Source: JANWWM01 sp046292465
GTDB lineage: Bacteria > Bacteroidota > Chlorobiia > Chlorobiales > Thermochlorobacteraceae
Assembly (NCBI GenBank): GCA_046292465.1
Contig: JBKBRB010000001.1
Coordinates: 1-64,000 of the forward strand
Reading direction: 5' to 3'
DNA: 64,000 nt
Below are positions 47,249 through 56,591 of the stretch, one piece after another. Positions within the stretch are counted from its first letter, which is position 1; each line of letters begins with the position of its first letter. Made by a program: the position numbers and the translations under genes. Below the pieces are notes generated by a model. That model made no database searches. It saw only the letters and a list, made by a program, of their open reading frames with translations, and was not told where the DNA came from.

Positions 47249-48415
47249 ATGAAAAAACACATCGGAATCGTCATGCTTGGCAATATCTCGGAAGATACAG
47301 GCGGACGAAATTACTTCATCAATTTTACCAAAGCCCTGAGCCGAAGCGAGTCGCAACATCGATTCACAATGTTTCTCAATCCGAATCAAAAACACGTCAT
47401 TGAGCCGTTCTTGTCGGAGAAATTGAGCGTTGTGGAAATCCCACCAAAGAGCAAGAGTTCAGTTGCAAAGGTGATAAGCGAGCAACTGATTGCGCCATTC
47501 TATTTGGCAAAGCACGAGGTCGATGTGGCTTACTTTCCGGGAAATTTCGTCTCGCTTCTTTCACCTGTGCCGACCGTTGTTGCGATTCGGAGCATGCTCT
47601 ATTATCATCACCCCCAAGTGATTGATAAATCAAGGCTCATCGTTCGAAGGCTACTGACGCCGCCGTCAGCAAGAATGGCAAGAGCCATCATTACGCCATC
47701 GCAAGACATCAAAAACGATGTGGTAAACTTTGTGAGAATTCGCGAGAGTAAAATTCGTGTCGTCAATCACGGCGTTGATACAGAACTCTTTCAAAAAAAT
47801 TATGTGGAATCGGAACGCGAGGCTGTCTTCAAAAAATTTGGCATCACGAAAAAGTTTTTGCTTTACGCTTCCGCACTGTGGGAGTATAAAAATCAAGACA
47901 AATTGATTCTCGCGTTAAAAAACTTGTTGGAGCGCGGGCACGACCTTCAACTCGTTATCGCAGGCAAGGGCATCAATGTGTTCGAGAAATATGAAGCAAA
48001 ACTGCATCAACTCGTTGAGCAAAACGGCTTGAAGGAGCATGTCATTTTTGCAGGACTTGTGCCTCACCAAGAACTCAAATATCTCTACAAGTATGCGGAA
48101 GTATTCGCCTATCCAAGCAGTTACGAAAGTTTCGGCAATCCTTTATTTGAAGCGTGGGCGGCAGGCGTGCCCGTTGTGTGCGCCAATGTCCACTCCTTCC
48201 CTGAAATGACCGAGAACGGCAAGTGCGCCGTCATGATAAATCCGCTCAATGTCGATGAAATGACTGACGCCTTGCATCGCGTCTTGACCGATTCAACGCT
48301 CAAACAAAAATTGATTGAAGCAGGAAGAACGCGCGTCGCATCGTTTTCGTGGGAAAAATGTGTGCGCGAAACGCTCGCCGTCATTGAAGAAGTCATCTCA
48401 CAGCGGTCGCGCTAA
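47249..48415 (+). CDS. Glycosyltransferase family 4 (GT-B fold)
   Basis: A 388-residue glycosyltransferase. The C-terminal donor-binding domain shows YASALWEYKNQDKLILAL, LVIAGKG, HVIFAGLVPHQELKYLY and the E-x7-E region PSSYESFGNPLFEAWAAG. It probably builds a surface polysaccharide or glycolipid; acceptor and sugar are unknown. It follows mscS by 26 bp. Its last 18 bases overlap the end of the convergent lamin-tail protein gene. Confidence 0.9.
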   Translation: MKKHIGIVMLGNISEDTGGRNYFINFTKALSRSESQHRFTMFLNPNQKHVIEPFLSEKLSVVEIPPKSKSSVAKVISEQLIAPFYLAKHEVDVAYFPGNFVSLLSPVPTVVAIRSMLYYHHPQVIDKSRLIVRRLLTPPSARMARAIITPSQDIKNDVVNFVRIRESKIRVVNHGVDTELFQKNYVESEREAVFKKFGITKKFLLYASALWEYKNQDKLILALKNLLERGHDLQLVIAGKGINVFEKYEAKLHQLVEQNGLKEHVIFAGLVPHQELKYLYKYAEVFAYPSSYESFGNPLFEAWAAGVPVVCANVHSFPEMTENGKCAVMINPLNVDEMTDALHRVLTDSTLKQKLIEAGRTRVASFSWEKCVRETLAVIEEVISQRSR

Positions 48416-51400
48416 AACAACGGTTTTTTTCAGCGTTTCAATGGTGGCACTATTGGCGTTCAGCGATTCAAGCAAGATGATGTAAATGCCGATTCGAAGT
48501 TTCTCACGATTCTCGCCGAAGCCGTCCCAAACTACTTCGCCTGAACTGCCCGAAGGCTCACTGTTGACAAGTGTTCTCACCAATCTGCCTTTTACATCAA
48601 AAATGCGAATGCGAATTCGATTCACATTGCCTTTGAGCGAATAAGCAATCACGCAGTTATCCTCGCGTCCGTCGCCATCAGGCGAAAAGGGATTTGGGCG
48701 CACATCTAACCCCGACGCATTTTCATCAACGAACGATTGCGCAAACACGCTATTGCGAAGCGCAGGCGTGCCGCCGAACTCACGGTTCGTTGAACTTGTC
48801 CAACTGCGAGCGTCGTTGCTCGGAAAATTCGGATTGATGCGCTCAAGCGTAATGCCGCGCGTCGATGATAAAAACGGACTGTGCCAACTTGGCGAATAGC
48901 ACACGGAATCAACCGTGTTGCCTGTGTTATCGCGAAGCCAAATCAAACCGCCTGATGTGCTGTTCGAGAAAGTCGAGCGCGTTGTAACAAAAAAGAGTTT
49001 TGCATTTGGCGCAAGGTTGCGGTAGTAAATCACAAGGCGAGTTGAATCTCTTGTTGTGGCGAGGTCAGGCGAAATGACGGCGTATTCACCCGGTTGCAAG
49101 CGGTAATCCACATCGGAGTTGGTGGCGAAAAAATAAGTTTCAAATTCGCCACGCTCATTTGGCGCATTTGAGAGCGTCCAACCTGCAACGTCAATTGGCT
49201 TGTTGGAGCGGTTGTAAATTTCAATCCAATCGGGCTGGTCGGGGCGAAAATCGGTCGCGCTTTGAATCGGCTGGTAAAGAATTTCATTCACGACAATTTC
49301 ATTCCATTCAGTCCGATTAGCGCGCGAAAGCGTGTTGATAGCACCCGGCGAGCCGCCGACGAAAAAACTCGTTGCATAGTTGGTCATTCGGTCGTCGCGC
49401 GTGAGCGTTCTCTTCTCAATCGAAAACTCGTTTCGAACATCGCTTCCTGAATAGCGCACCACTGCAACCGTATCGCCGTTTGAGTTCAAGAGCGCGACGG
49501 TTGAGCCTGTGTTTGTCAAGCCTAAACTGCCACTGGCTTGAAGCACCAACGCGCCTTGTGGAATGCGTCGGTCGTAGTAGCGCGTCGAGTCCAAAAAATA
49601 ATTGCGCGGAAAAATGACCGCATACTGCTGTGGCGGAAGAATTGCATTGCCACTTCCTGTATCGGAAAGCGTGCGTGTGTTGATGCGCCAACCGCTCAAA
49701 TTCACCGCACTATCGGCGTTGGCGTTGTAAAGCTCAATAAATTCGTTGAAGTCGGAATCAATGCCGTCGGGCGGGTCAATCATCAACTCGCTGAAAATGA
49801 TGTTGGCGTCAGTTGTTGAAAGCAATCGAATTTGAATCAACTGAATGTTGTTCAAGGTGTCTTCATCGTCAGCGATTTCAAGCCGAAGCGCGAGCCGTTC
49901 AGGCAAGGTTGTGGGAATCGTGTAAGAAAATGCTTGTGAAACTACTTGTTGGGGAAGAAGCGATGCAGAAATGGTAAAAGTCTGTAAGAGGACGTCGTTT
50001 TCAACAAGCGAAAGAAGCGCGCCTTTTCCGAAAGGCAATGTGCCGCGATTGCGAACCGTGAAAGGAATTTGAACCGTTGCGCCGATTTCGCCTGTGAGCG
50101 TTGAAATCGCGAGCAGTTCAAGGTCGCGTGCTTTGGGCGTTGCTGTGTTGGGGCGTGCAGGCGTTCCGCTTTGGCGCGAACTGTAAGCATAATTGTTGGA
50201 AGAATCATTTCGCGTGAGCAAAATTTTTTCAAGCGAAAAGCCTTTCTGCGAAGCGTCGCCGATGTAGCGGACAAGCCCAATCGTATCGTTATCAGGATTG
50301 CGAAGCAAAATTTCGTCGCCACTGTTAGAGAAACTTAAACTGCCACTGGCGCGAAGCACCAGCGCGCCTTGTGGAATTTGATTGCGGTAAAATTGTCCCG
50401 AAGTGAAATAACTCGGTCCGAAAATCACAGCAAAGGCGCGTGGCGCGAGAATTGTTTGTCCGCCGCCTGTATCGGAAAGCACAGTATTATCGACGCGCCA
50501 ACCGTTCAAGTCAACCGCAACGGAATCGCTCGTGTTATAGACTTCCAAAAATTCATCAGCCGTCGAGTTCGCGCCAATAGGTGGGTCATACATAATCTCT
50601 GAAATCACGATGTTCGTATCGGCAAAGCGCGGAATGCGAAGCGTCAGAACAGCGGAGTTGTTCGTGGTGTCTTCATCGTTTGGAATCGAGAGCGAGAGAA
50701 TCAGCGCAACGGGGGGCAAAGTCGGAACAGGATAAGTGAGCGAAAGCGCAAGCGAATCTTGTGGAAGTAAATTTTGCGAGAGCGGCGTTGAAGCAACAGG
50801 CAAGGCAGGATTCGGAATGCCAATGCCGTCGCGGTCTTCGAAGAGCGAAACCGTTGCACCGTTACCGAAAGTTTGCAAGCCACGATTGCGAATTGTGAAA
50901 GGCACTGTAACCGGTTGATTTGGCGTAACAGAAAGCACACTTGGCGCAGAAAGCGCAAGGTCAAAATCTTTGGGCGTAACGGAGTTTGCGCGTCCGGGCG
51001 TGCCGCGTTGAAAGAGACTTCGCGCGTAGTTTGTGCGCGAGTCATCACGATTGAGCAAAATTTTCTCGAGCGAAAAGCCTTTATCGGACGAACGACCAAT
51101 GTAACCCATTCGCGCAATCGTATCGCCTTGTGCGTTGCGGAGCAAAATCGTATCGCCTGAATTGGAGAGCGAAAGCGAACCACTGGCGCGAAGCACCAGC
51201 GCGCCTTGTGGAATTTGATTGCGGTAAAATTGTCCCGAAGTGAAATAACTCGGTCCGAAAATCACAGCAAAGGAGCGCGGCGCGAGAATTGTTTGTCCAC
51301 CACCTGTATCGGAAAGCACGGTGTTATCAAATCGCCAGCCTGCAAGGTTGATGGAATCCGAGAAACTTGTGTTGAAGACCTCGACAAATTCATCAGCGGT

Positions 51401-52387
51401 GGAGTTTGCGCCGACAGGCGGGTCATACATGACTTCGCTGAAAATGATGTTGGTGTCCAGGTCAGCGTTGGCGAGCAGTTGCAGGGCGACGCGCGCCGTG
51501 TCGTTGAATCGATTTTCGTCTTGAGCGTTGTCTAAAACAAGCGTGTAGCCTTGTGGCGCAGGAAACTGGAGTGTAAGTGAAAAAACTTGTTGGAGCGAAT
51601 CGCTTGGCGAAAGATTTTGTGTAAGCGAAGCCGTTTGAATCGGCGTAACGAGGTTTTGCGATTCGAACAGTTTGATTTCTGTGCCAATGCCAAACGGCAA
51701 TAAGCCACGATTGCGCACAGTGTAGGCAAGTGAGAGACTTTGACCAATTCGTCCCGAAATGCTTGGAGGTGCAGAAATGCTCAAATCGCGGTCGACCGGT
51801 GTGAGGCTATTTTGCCGTCCTGCTGTGCCAAAAGGAATACCGAATCCCCAATTCTCTTGCGTGTTATCGCGATTCGGAATGCGTTTCTCGAGCGATGTGC
51901 CTTGTGGCGGAATAGGCGTTGTGGGCGTATTTGCATTGCCGTATCGATAAATCTGAATCGTGTCGCCTTGTGGGTTGCGAAGAATCACGGCGTCGCCTGA
52001 ATTGCCAAGCCCATTGCCAACACTGCTCACCGGCAAGCGCAGTTGAAGCGCGTTAGGCGGAACGTTGTAGCGATAGAGGCTATCAAAGCCGTTGCGTCCT
52101 GCAATGACGGCATATTGACGCGGGCGAAGCCAAATCGCACCTGTTGGAAATTGGATTGTGTCTTGACGATTCAGGTCGCCGAATCGCCAACCGTTTAACT
52201 GAACCGAGTCAGAAAAACTTGTATTGAAAATCTCGATGTATTCAGCGTTTGCGCCAAGCGACGCAGGCGGATTGAACATCACTTCGTTCAAAATCACGAG
52301 CGTGTCGCGCGATTGAGCGAGGGTAAGTATCGAGAAGCAAGATAGACACAAAAGCAACGCGGTGAGGTGTTTGAGCATCGGTGGCAA
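48398..52387 (-). CDS. Lamin-tail-domain/CARDB repeat protein with T9SS-type C-terminal domain
   Basis: A 1329-residue secreted protein. After a signal peptide (MPPMLKHLTALLLCLSCFSI) come five lamin-tail-like modules, each opening with a line like VILNEVMFNPP, IIFSEVMYDPP, IVISEIMYDPP, IIFSELMIDPP or IVVNEILYQP. The first three LTDs and the fourth are separated by CARDB-like beta-sandwiches (for example LAYTVRNRGLLPFG). The last about 100 residues (RPNPFSPDGDGREDN, RIFDVKGRLVRTL) match FlgD-like/T9SS sorting domains. It is a candidate cargo of SprA. It is probably cell-surface or extracellular, role unknown. Confidence 0.85.
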   Translation of the reverse strand: MPPMLKHLTALLLCLSCFSILTLAQSRDTLVILNEVMFNPPASLGANAEYIEIFNTSFSDSVQLNGWRFGDLNRQDTIQFPTGAIWLRPRQYAVIAGRNGFDSLYRYNVPPNALQLRLPVSSVGNGLGNSGDAVILRNPQGDTIQIYRYGNANTPTTPIPPQGTSLEKRIPNRDNTQENWGFGIPFGTAGRQNSLTPVDRDLSISAPPSISGRIGQSLSLAYTVRNRGLLPFGIGTEIKLFESQNLVTPIQTASLTQNLSPSDSLQQVFSLTLQFPAPQGYTLVLDNAQDENRFNDTARVALQLLANADLDTNIIFSEVMYDPPVGANSTADEFVEVFNTSFSDSINLAGWRFDNTVLSDTGGGQTILAPRSFAVIFGPSYFTSGQFYRNQIPQGALVLRASGSLSLSNSGDTILLRNAQGDTIARMGYIGRSSDKGFSLEKILLNRDDSRTNYARSLFQRGTPGRANSVTPKDFDLALSAPSVLSVTPNQPVTVPFTIRNRGLQTFGNGATVSLFEDRDGIGIPNPALPVASTPLSQNLLPQDSLALSLTYPVPTLPPVALILSLSIPNDEDTTNNSAVLTLRIPRFADTNIVISEIMYDPPIGANSTADEFLEVYNTSDSVAVDLNGWRVDNTVLSDTGGGQTILAPRAFAVIFGPSYFTSGQFYRNQIPQGALVLRASGSLSFSNSGDEILLRNPDNDTIGLVRYIGDASQKGFSLEKILLTRNDSSNNYAYSSRQSGTPARPNTATPKARDLELLAISTLTGEIGATVQIPFTVRNRGTLPFGKGALLSLVENDVLLQTFTISASLLPQQVVSQAFSYTIPTTLPERLALRLEIADDEDTLNNIQLIQIRLLSTTDANIIFSELMIDPPDGIDSDFNEFIELYNANADSAVNLSGWRINTRTLSDTGSGNAILPPQQYAVIFPRNYFLDSTRYYDRRIPQGALVLQASGSLGLTNTGSTVALLNSNGDTVAVVRYSGSDVRNEFSIEKRTLTRDDRMTNYATSFFVGGSPGAINTLSRANRTEWNEIVVNEILYQPIQSATDFRPDQPDWIEIYNRSNKPIDVAGWTLSNAPNERGEFETYFFATNSDVDYRLQPGEYAVISPDLATTRDSTRLVIYYRNLAPNAKLFFVTTRSTFSNSTSGGLIWLRDNTGNTVDSVCYSPSWHSPFLSSTRGITLERINPNFPSNDARSWTSSTNREFGGTPALRNSVFAQSFVDENASGLDVRPNPFSPDGDGREDNCVIAYSLKGNVNRIRIRIFDVKGRLVRTLVNSEPSGSSGEVVWDGFGENREKLRIGIYIILLESLNANSATIETLKKTVVLARPL
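50343..51300. repeat. 837-bp-period internal repeat in the lamin-tail gene
   Basis: The stretch from about 50343 to 50490 recurs 837 bp further on, from about 51180. The first 90 bases are identical and the rest differs by a few bases. 837 bp equals 279 codons, one LTD plus CARDB module, so modules 2 and 3 arose by recent in-frame duplication or are kept alike by gene conversion. Confidence 0.8.
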
Positions 52388-52435
52388 AGTTTGAGTTGAG
52401 AGAAGATAAAACGATGCTCAACGCATGTGCAAACT

Positions 52436-53944
52436 TTACGGCTCGAGTTTAGCCAGCTCGAGTTTGACTTCACGGCGCAATTCTTTTTCAAAGTCAAAAC
52501 TAATGTAGCGCGAGGCTTTCTCGAGTTCATCTTTGGCTTTGGCAATCTCACCTTTGCGTGCATAAAGGCGACCTAAATGCAAGCGGCTTTGCGGCGCAAG
52601 GTAGCGTTCGCGCGAGGCTTTCACTCCGTAGCACTTTTGGTAAAAGCGAATCGCATCATCATCTTTTCCTGTTTCATCATAGACGCGCGCAAGGCGGTAA
52701 TAAAGTTCAGCGCGTTCATCAGTGTTAAGTGAAACTTCTTGTTGGAAAAGCGGAAGCAAAATCGCAAGCGCGCTATCGTACTTACCTGCATCGAAATGAT
52801 TGCGAGCAAGAAGTAAGTTAATTTCGGCTTTTGAAAGCGGGCGCACAGAAAACTCTTTTGCCTTGCGACGCGCATACAGTTCGTCAGGATTGTCAGTATT
52901 TGAAACGGCTTGCTTGTAGTAAGTGAGGGCTTCTTGACGATTTCCAAGCAGTTCGGAACACAAGCCTAATTTGTAGTAGGTTTGCGCGTGATATAAATCC
53001 AAATCGAGCATCGAGAGGTATTGCAGGTAACTCTGTTTGGCGTCGGAAAATTGGTTCAAGCGGAATTGCAATTCAGCGAGGCGAAAGAGCGCGTAGGCTG
53101 AAAATTCGTTGTCGCTTCCGCCATCGTCAATGGCTTTTTTGAGATAGTGTTCCGAGAGAGAGATGTTTTTGAGTTTGAAGTAAAACGAGCCAAGTGTGTA
53201 GTTCAGGGCAACACTTTTGGGATAATCTTTTGAAAGCGAAAGCAATTCTGTTTCGGCTTCACGATAGCGATTGTAAAAAAGATAGTTGAGCATTGCGAGA
53301 TAGAATGCAGACTCGAGGCGAGTGTAAATGCCGTGTTGACGCGCAAGAGCAAGTTTTCTCAATCCTTCTTCACGAGTGCCTTCGTAGCCAAAAACCGACG
53401 CCAGCCATTTGTAAGAATCAGGAATTAGCGAACTGAAAAACTCAATAAAGCCAACGCCTTTGGCGGCGTCGTAGAAAGTCGGGTCAAAGGCGAGCGCGTC
53501 TTTGTAAAGTCCTTTGGCTTTGTGGAAGTGAATGGCGGCGATAGCAAAATTTTGCCGCCGTGCGTTTGCCGCGCCAAGTTGAAGATGATGTTCAGCAAGA
53601 AAGTAGGTTGCAAGGGCTTTACTGCGTTTATCTGTTTTGTGTGATTCAAGATAAGCTTCAATGCGTGCGTGCGCGCGGTCGGAGTATTGAACGAGTGTGT
53701 CATAATCGGCGGCTTTTTCAGAGAGCACAAATTTCCAAAACGCGCAAGTGCTTTTGAGCGCGTAGCCTTCGGGGCGATGCGGTTCAAGCACAATGAGCGA
53801 ATCGAAAAGTGAGCGTGCGGTTTTCAAATCGTAGTTAAAGAGGGCTTCTAACCCATCGTTGAGCAAGCGCGGTGAGTCGGGCGAAGTCCACTTTGGCTCG
53901 TCCGAGAAGTGTAGCAGGAGCAAAAATCCAAGAAGAAGTTTCAT
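52436..53944 (-). CDS. Exported TPR-repeat protein
   Basis: A 502-residue protein with a short signal peptide (MKLLLGFLLLLHFS) and repeated helical pairs of tetratricopeptide type. Examples are ALNYTLGSFYFKLKNISLSEHYLKKA, split over two helices, and AELYYRLARVYDETGKDDDAIRFY. Such proteins serve as scaffolds in the periplasm. It starts 3 bp after the Ig-like lipoprotein stop and precedes the lamin-tail gene by 48 bp, in one apparent operon. A role in envelope assembly or secretion of that protein is possible but not shown. Confidence 0.8.
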   Translation of the reverse strand: MKLLLGFLLLLHFSDEPKWTSPDSPRLLNDGLEALFNYDLKTARSLFDSLIVLEPHRPEGYALKSTCAFWKFVLSEKAADYDTLVQYSDRAHARIEAYLESHKTDKRSKALATYFLAEHHLQLGAANARRQNFAIAAIHFHKAKGLYKDALAFDPTFYDAAKGVGFIEFFSSLIPDSYKWLASVFGYEGTREEGLRKLALARQHGIYTRLESAFYLAMLNYLFYNRYREAETELLSLSKDYPKSVALNYTLGSFYFKLKNISLSEHYLKKAIDDGGSDNEFSAYALFRLAELQFRLNQFSDAKQSYLQYLSMLDLDLYHAQTYYKLGLCSELLGNRQEALTYYKQAVSNTDNPDELYARRKAKEFSVRPLSKAEINLLLARNHFDAGKYDSALAILLPLFQQEVSLNTDERAELYYRLARVYDETGKDDDAIRFYQKCYGVKASRERYLAPQSRLHLGRLYARKGEIAKAKDELEKASRYISFDFEKELRREVKLELAKLEP

Positions 53945-53947
53945 GCG

Positions 53948-55681
53948 TTATTCAATGCGAAATTGAATGCCATCGGTTGTCCATCGCTTTCGAATGCGAA
54001 GGCTGTCGAGGCTAATGAAAAAAGGTTCTGACCGGTGAAACGGTTTAAGGCTTCCGCCGTCCCAAGTGCGAAACGGTGAAACTTCCACCGAATCGTTCGG
54101 AATGAACGACGAGAGAAAATACTTGCCTTCGGGCAAATTTGAGAATTTGAATTTAGCAACGCGCTGTGGCGTTGGGTTGAGAATAATGTATGGATAGATT
54201 TTTTTCTCCCCAATAAGTTCAAGATGCAGAGCAAATTGTTTTGAGGATTGAAACACGGAATCAATGAGAAGTTCGCCTTCAAGTTCGCCGAAAAGATCCT
54301 TGCCTGCAATTTGAAAGTTAAGCCGAATGAGCGTGTCGAGCGTCTTGCGTCCGCGTGCGTCCAAAATGTTGCGGTGGTCGATGTCGAGCCGATACCATGC
54401 GCCGAGTTCAAATTCAGAGCGAGGTTTAAGTTCTACCCGGCGTCCGTCACGGAAGAGAAAATCGAGTTCGAGCGTGTCGTTGCCTTTGAACAAGCGAAAA
54501 GCGTTTGGAAGTGAGGCGCGGTCAATCGGCAAAGAAAACGCAATAGGCAAGCGTCTGCCGCGTGGCGAGGGCGGGTCGCGTTCTAAAATGCCTTTTGCGC
54601 TATCGGCGAAAGCAAGTTGAATCGTTGCGCGAGCGGTATCAGGTTCGCTAATTCCAACAAATGAACTCACTAATGTATCGGCGCGATTGCCAAACGCATC
54701 TTGAACATTGAAAACTTGAAGACCATAAACGCGCTCCTTGATGAGCGAATCGCAGACGAGATAAATGAGTTCGCGATTGCCTTCGAGGTTGGTGTAAAAG
54801 TCGTAGAGGCGTAAAGGATTTCGGGTGGTCGAGTCAATGACCAAAAAGTTCTCAATGGTGAGTGAATCGGAGACGAGATTGCGATCGAAGCGAAGCCCAA
54901 TCTGATGTGAGGTGTAACTATTGGCGGATTGAAGTTCAATGCGTGTGGTGTCGCGCTCGGTTAGCCGCAAGCGAACATTCGTTCTGCCTGTATAAACAGA
55001 ATCAAACGGAATGGCGAAAGGCTCACCTGAATCGAAGAGCAGGTTTTGATTTTTATCGACGATAGCAAAAAGTCGATAAGAGCCGTTTTTGAGAAATGAA
55101 AGTTGAAATTGTCCGTTGTCGTTGGTTTGGGCGATGTAGTCGGGTGGTGTGCGGGAGGGGTTGAGCGTATCGGCAAAAAGCGTATCGCCTTCGGGAATGA
55201 AATAAGCGAAAACGGTTGCGCCTTTGATAAAGCGATTATCGGCAGAATAAACTGTGCCTGAAATCATGCCTGAATCAATCGTTGAACCTGTTGAAAAGGC
55301 AAAGGTGAAGGATTGCGCAAGGCTATTGCCACGTATATCGGTCAAGGCTTTGGTGATGGTGCAGGCGTAGGTGCGGTTAGGTTTGAGCGGTTCGTAGAGA
55401 ATGATTTCGGCTTCTTTGCCGTCGGATTCGACTTCGTAGTCGTCGATGCGGGGCGAGAAGAAAAGCGCGTTTCGGAGTGATTGTGTAACGATGTATTTAT
55501 CGAAGCGCACCCGAAGTTTATTGGTTTGAACGCGCAGCGCACCTGAATCGGGAAAGATGGCAACAACGCGCGGCGGCGTCTTGTCTTCAGGACCGCCAGT
55601 CGGCGGAATATCAATCGCACACCGACTAAGAAGCAGGAGCAAAAAAAAGAGCGCGAAAAAAAGTATGCGGAAAGCGTGCAT
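53948..55681 (-). CDS. Ig-like-domain lipoprotein (SbsA Ig-like)
   Basis: A 577-residue lipoprotein. The N-terminus MHAFRILFFALFFLLLLLSRC is a signal peptide with the lipobox Cys at residue 21, followed by PPTGGPEDKTPP, a typical Bacteroidota opening for proteins with SbsA-type Ig-like domains. The region about 35-140 is the Ig-like domain (VVAIFPDSGALRV, FTFAFSTGS). A carboxypeptidase-regulatory-like beta-sandwich follows at about 140-220. The start at 55681 puts the signal peptide at the N-terminus; the frame is open to 55738. It lies 16 bp downstream of the LexA-like gene and 3 bp before the TPR gene. Confidence 0.82.
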   Translation of the reverse strand: MHAFRILFFALFFLLLLLSRCAIDIPPTGGPEDKTPPRVVAIFPDSGALRVQTNKLRVRFDKYIVTQSLRNALFFSPRIDDYEVESDGKEAEIILYEPLKPNRTYACTITKALTDIRGNSLAQSFTFAFSTGSTIDSGMISGTVYSADNRFIKGATVFAYFIPEGDTLFADTLNPSRTPPDYIAQTNDNGQFQLSFLKNGSYRLFAIVDKNQNLLFDSGEPFAIPFDSVYTGRTNVRLRLTERDTTRIELQSANSYTSHQIGLRFDRNLVSDSLTIENFLVIDSTTRNPLRLYDFYTNLEGNRELIYLVCDSLIKERVYGLQVFNVQDAFGNRADTLVSSFVGISEPDTARATIQLAFADSAKGILERDPPSPRGRRLPIAFSLPIDRASLPNAFRLFKGNDTLELDFLFRDGRRVELKPRSEFELGAWYRLDIDHRNILDARGRKTLDTLIRLNFQIAGKDLFGELEGELLIDSVFQSSKQFALHLELIGEKKIYPYIILNPTPQRVAKFKFSNLPEGKYFLSSFIPNDSVEVSPFRTWDGGSLKPFHRSEPFFISLDSLRIRKRWTTDGIQFRIE

Positions 55682-55697
55682 GCGTAAGGCAAAAAGT

Positions 55698-56357
55698 TCA
55701 ACGTAAGATATTGCGAAAGAGCGAAAGCACCACTCCAACTACAAGTGCTTCGGGAAATTTTTCGTTTGGATTGATGACGCGCTCGCTGTAAGAGCGAGAG
55801 GAGGCAACAAGGTGAATGCGCTCATTGATGAAACGGTAATTGCGAACAATCGCACCGTCTTCACAAATCGCCGCAACGAGCACGTCTTTGTCTGATGCAC
55901 TTGGTTCGCGTTTCTCGACGAGCACAAGGTCGCGCTTGAAAATGCCTGATTTTTCCATGCCATCGTCATCGACGCGCAGGAGTAGGCATTCTTGGTTGCG
56001 TGTGAGTGTTTTATCGAGGTAGATGTTAGAAATCGGTTTCATTTTTTCGCCTTTGGCAAACCAATCGATGCTCATGAGCGGAACCGGGGCAACTTTGTCG
56101 AGTGCAGGACTGCCGAATCCGAAGTTCATCAAGTCGTCTTGCTGAAGAATTTCAATACTGCGTGCGCCACTTCTTCGCGCAATGTATCCCTTCTTTTCAA
56201 GTGCGTCTAAAACCTCTGCAACCGCATTTGTGGATTTGTATTTCATCTGCTTTTGAATTTCGCGCACCGACGGCGGACGCTTGTGCTCGGCAACATAGCG
56301 CGTAATAAAGTTGAAAATTTTGTTCTGCGATTCCGTCAATGAACTTTGCTCGGGCAT
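55698..56357 (-). CDS. LexA-like transcriptional regulator with degenerate protease domain
   Basis: A 219-residue protein. Residues 7-70 form the LexA winged helix (LTESQNKIFNFITRYVAEHK, PPSVREIQKQM, EKKGYIARR). The C-terminal half aligns with the LexA/S24 domain, but key residues differ. The segment matching GMSMKDIGI reads DDGMEKSGI, so the nucleophile Ser is Gly. The segment matching TVKRL reads IVRNY, so the catalytic Lys is Arg. No Ala-Gly cleavage pair is seen near VPLMSIDWFAKGE. It may be a non-cleavable repressor. It heads a probable operon with the lipoprotein, TPR and lamin-tail genes. Confidence 0.8.
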   Translation of the reverse strand: MPEQSSLTESQNKIFNFITRYVAEHKRPPSVREIQKQMKYKSTNAVAEVLDALEKKGYIARRSGARSIEILQQDDLMNFGFGSPALDKVAPVPLMSIDWFAKGEKMKPISNIYLDKTLTRNQECLLLRVDDDGMEKSGIFKRDLVLVEKREPSASDKDVLVAAICEDGAIVRNYRFINERIHLVASSRSYSERVINPNEKFPEALVVGVVLSLFRNILR

Positions 56358-56415
56358 AGCCGTCCTCCTCCTCTTTCCCTCAAAATTTCCGCTAATCTCT
56401 GCAAAAAAATGATAC

Positions 56416-56429
56416 TGAACAAATGTTTA
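56416..56429. promoter_or_regulatory. LexA-box-like operator 1
   Basis: TGAACAAATGTTTA, an imperfect inverted repeat with GAAC-N4-GTTT core, in the lexA-like/mraZ intergenic region about 60 bp upstream of the lexA-like start. Confidence 0.6.
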
Positions 56430-56449
56430 GTTTAGCAGAAATTAAATAC

Positions 56450-56463
56450 TGAACAAGTGTTCA
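56450..56463. promoter_or_regulatory. LexA-box-like operator 2
   Basis: TGAACAAGTGTTCA, with perfect TGAACA/TGTTCA half-sites and GAAC-N4-GTTC core as in Bacillus-type SOS boxes. It is centred 34 bp from operator 1, and both are preceded by TAC. Confidence 0.65.
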
Positions 56464-56591
56464 TATACAGACAAATACTCCAACAAACGATTGATTTAAG
56501 CGATTTCAGCAGGGATTCAGAAAAAGCCATAAAAGCCGAAAAAATCTTGCTATTTCGTTTGAAAATCGGGTTCTTTTTTCGTTAAATTCGC

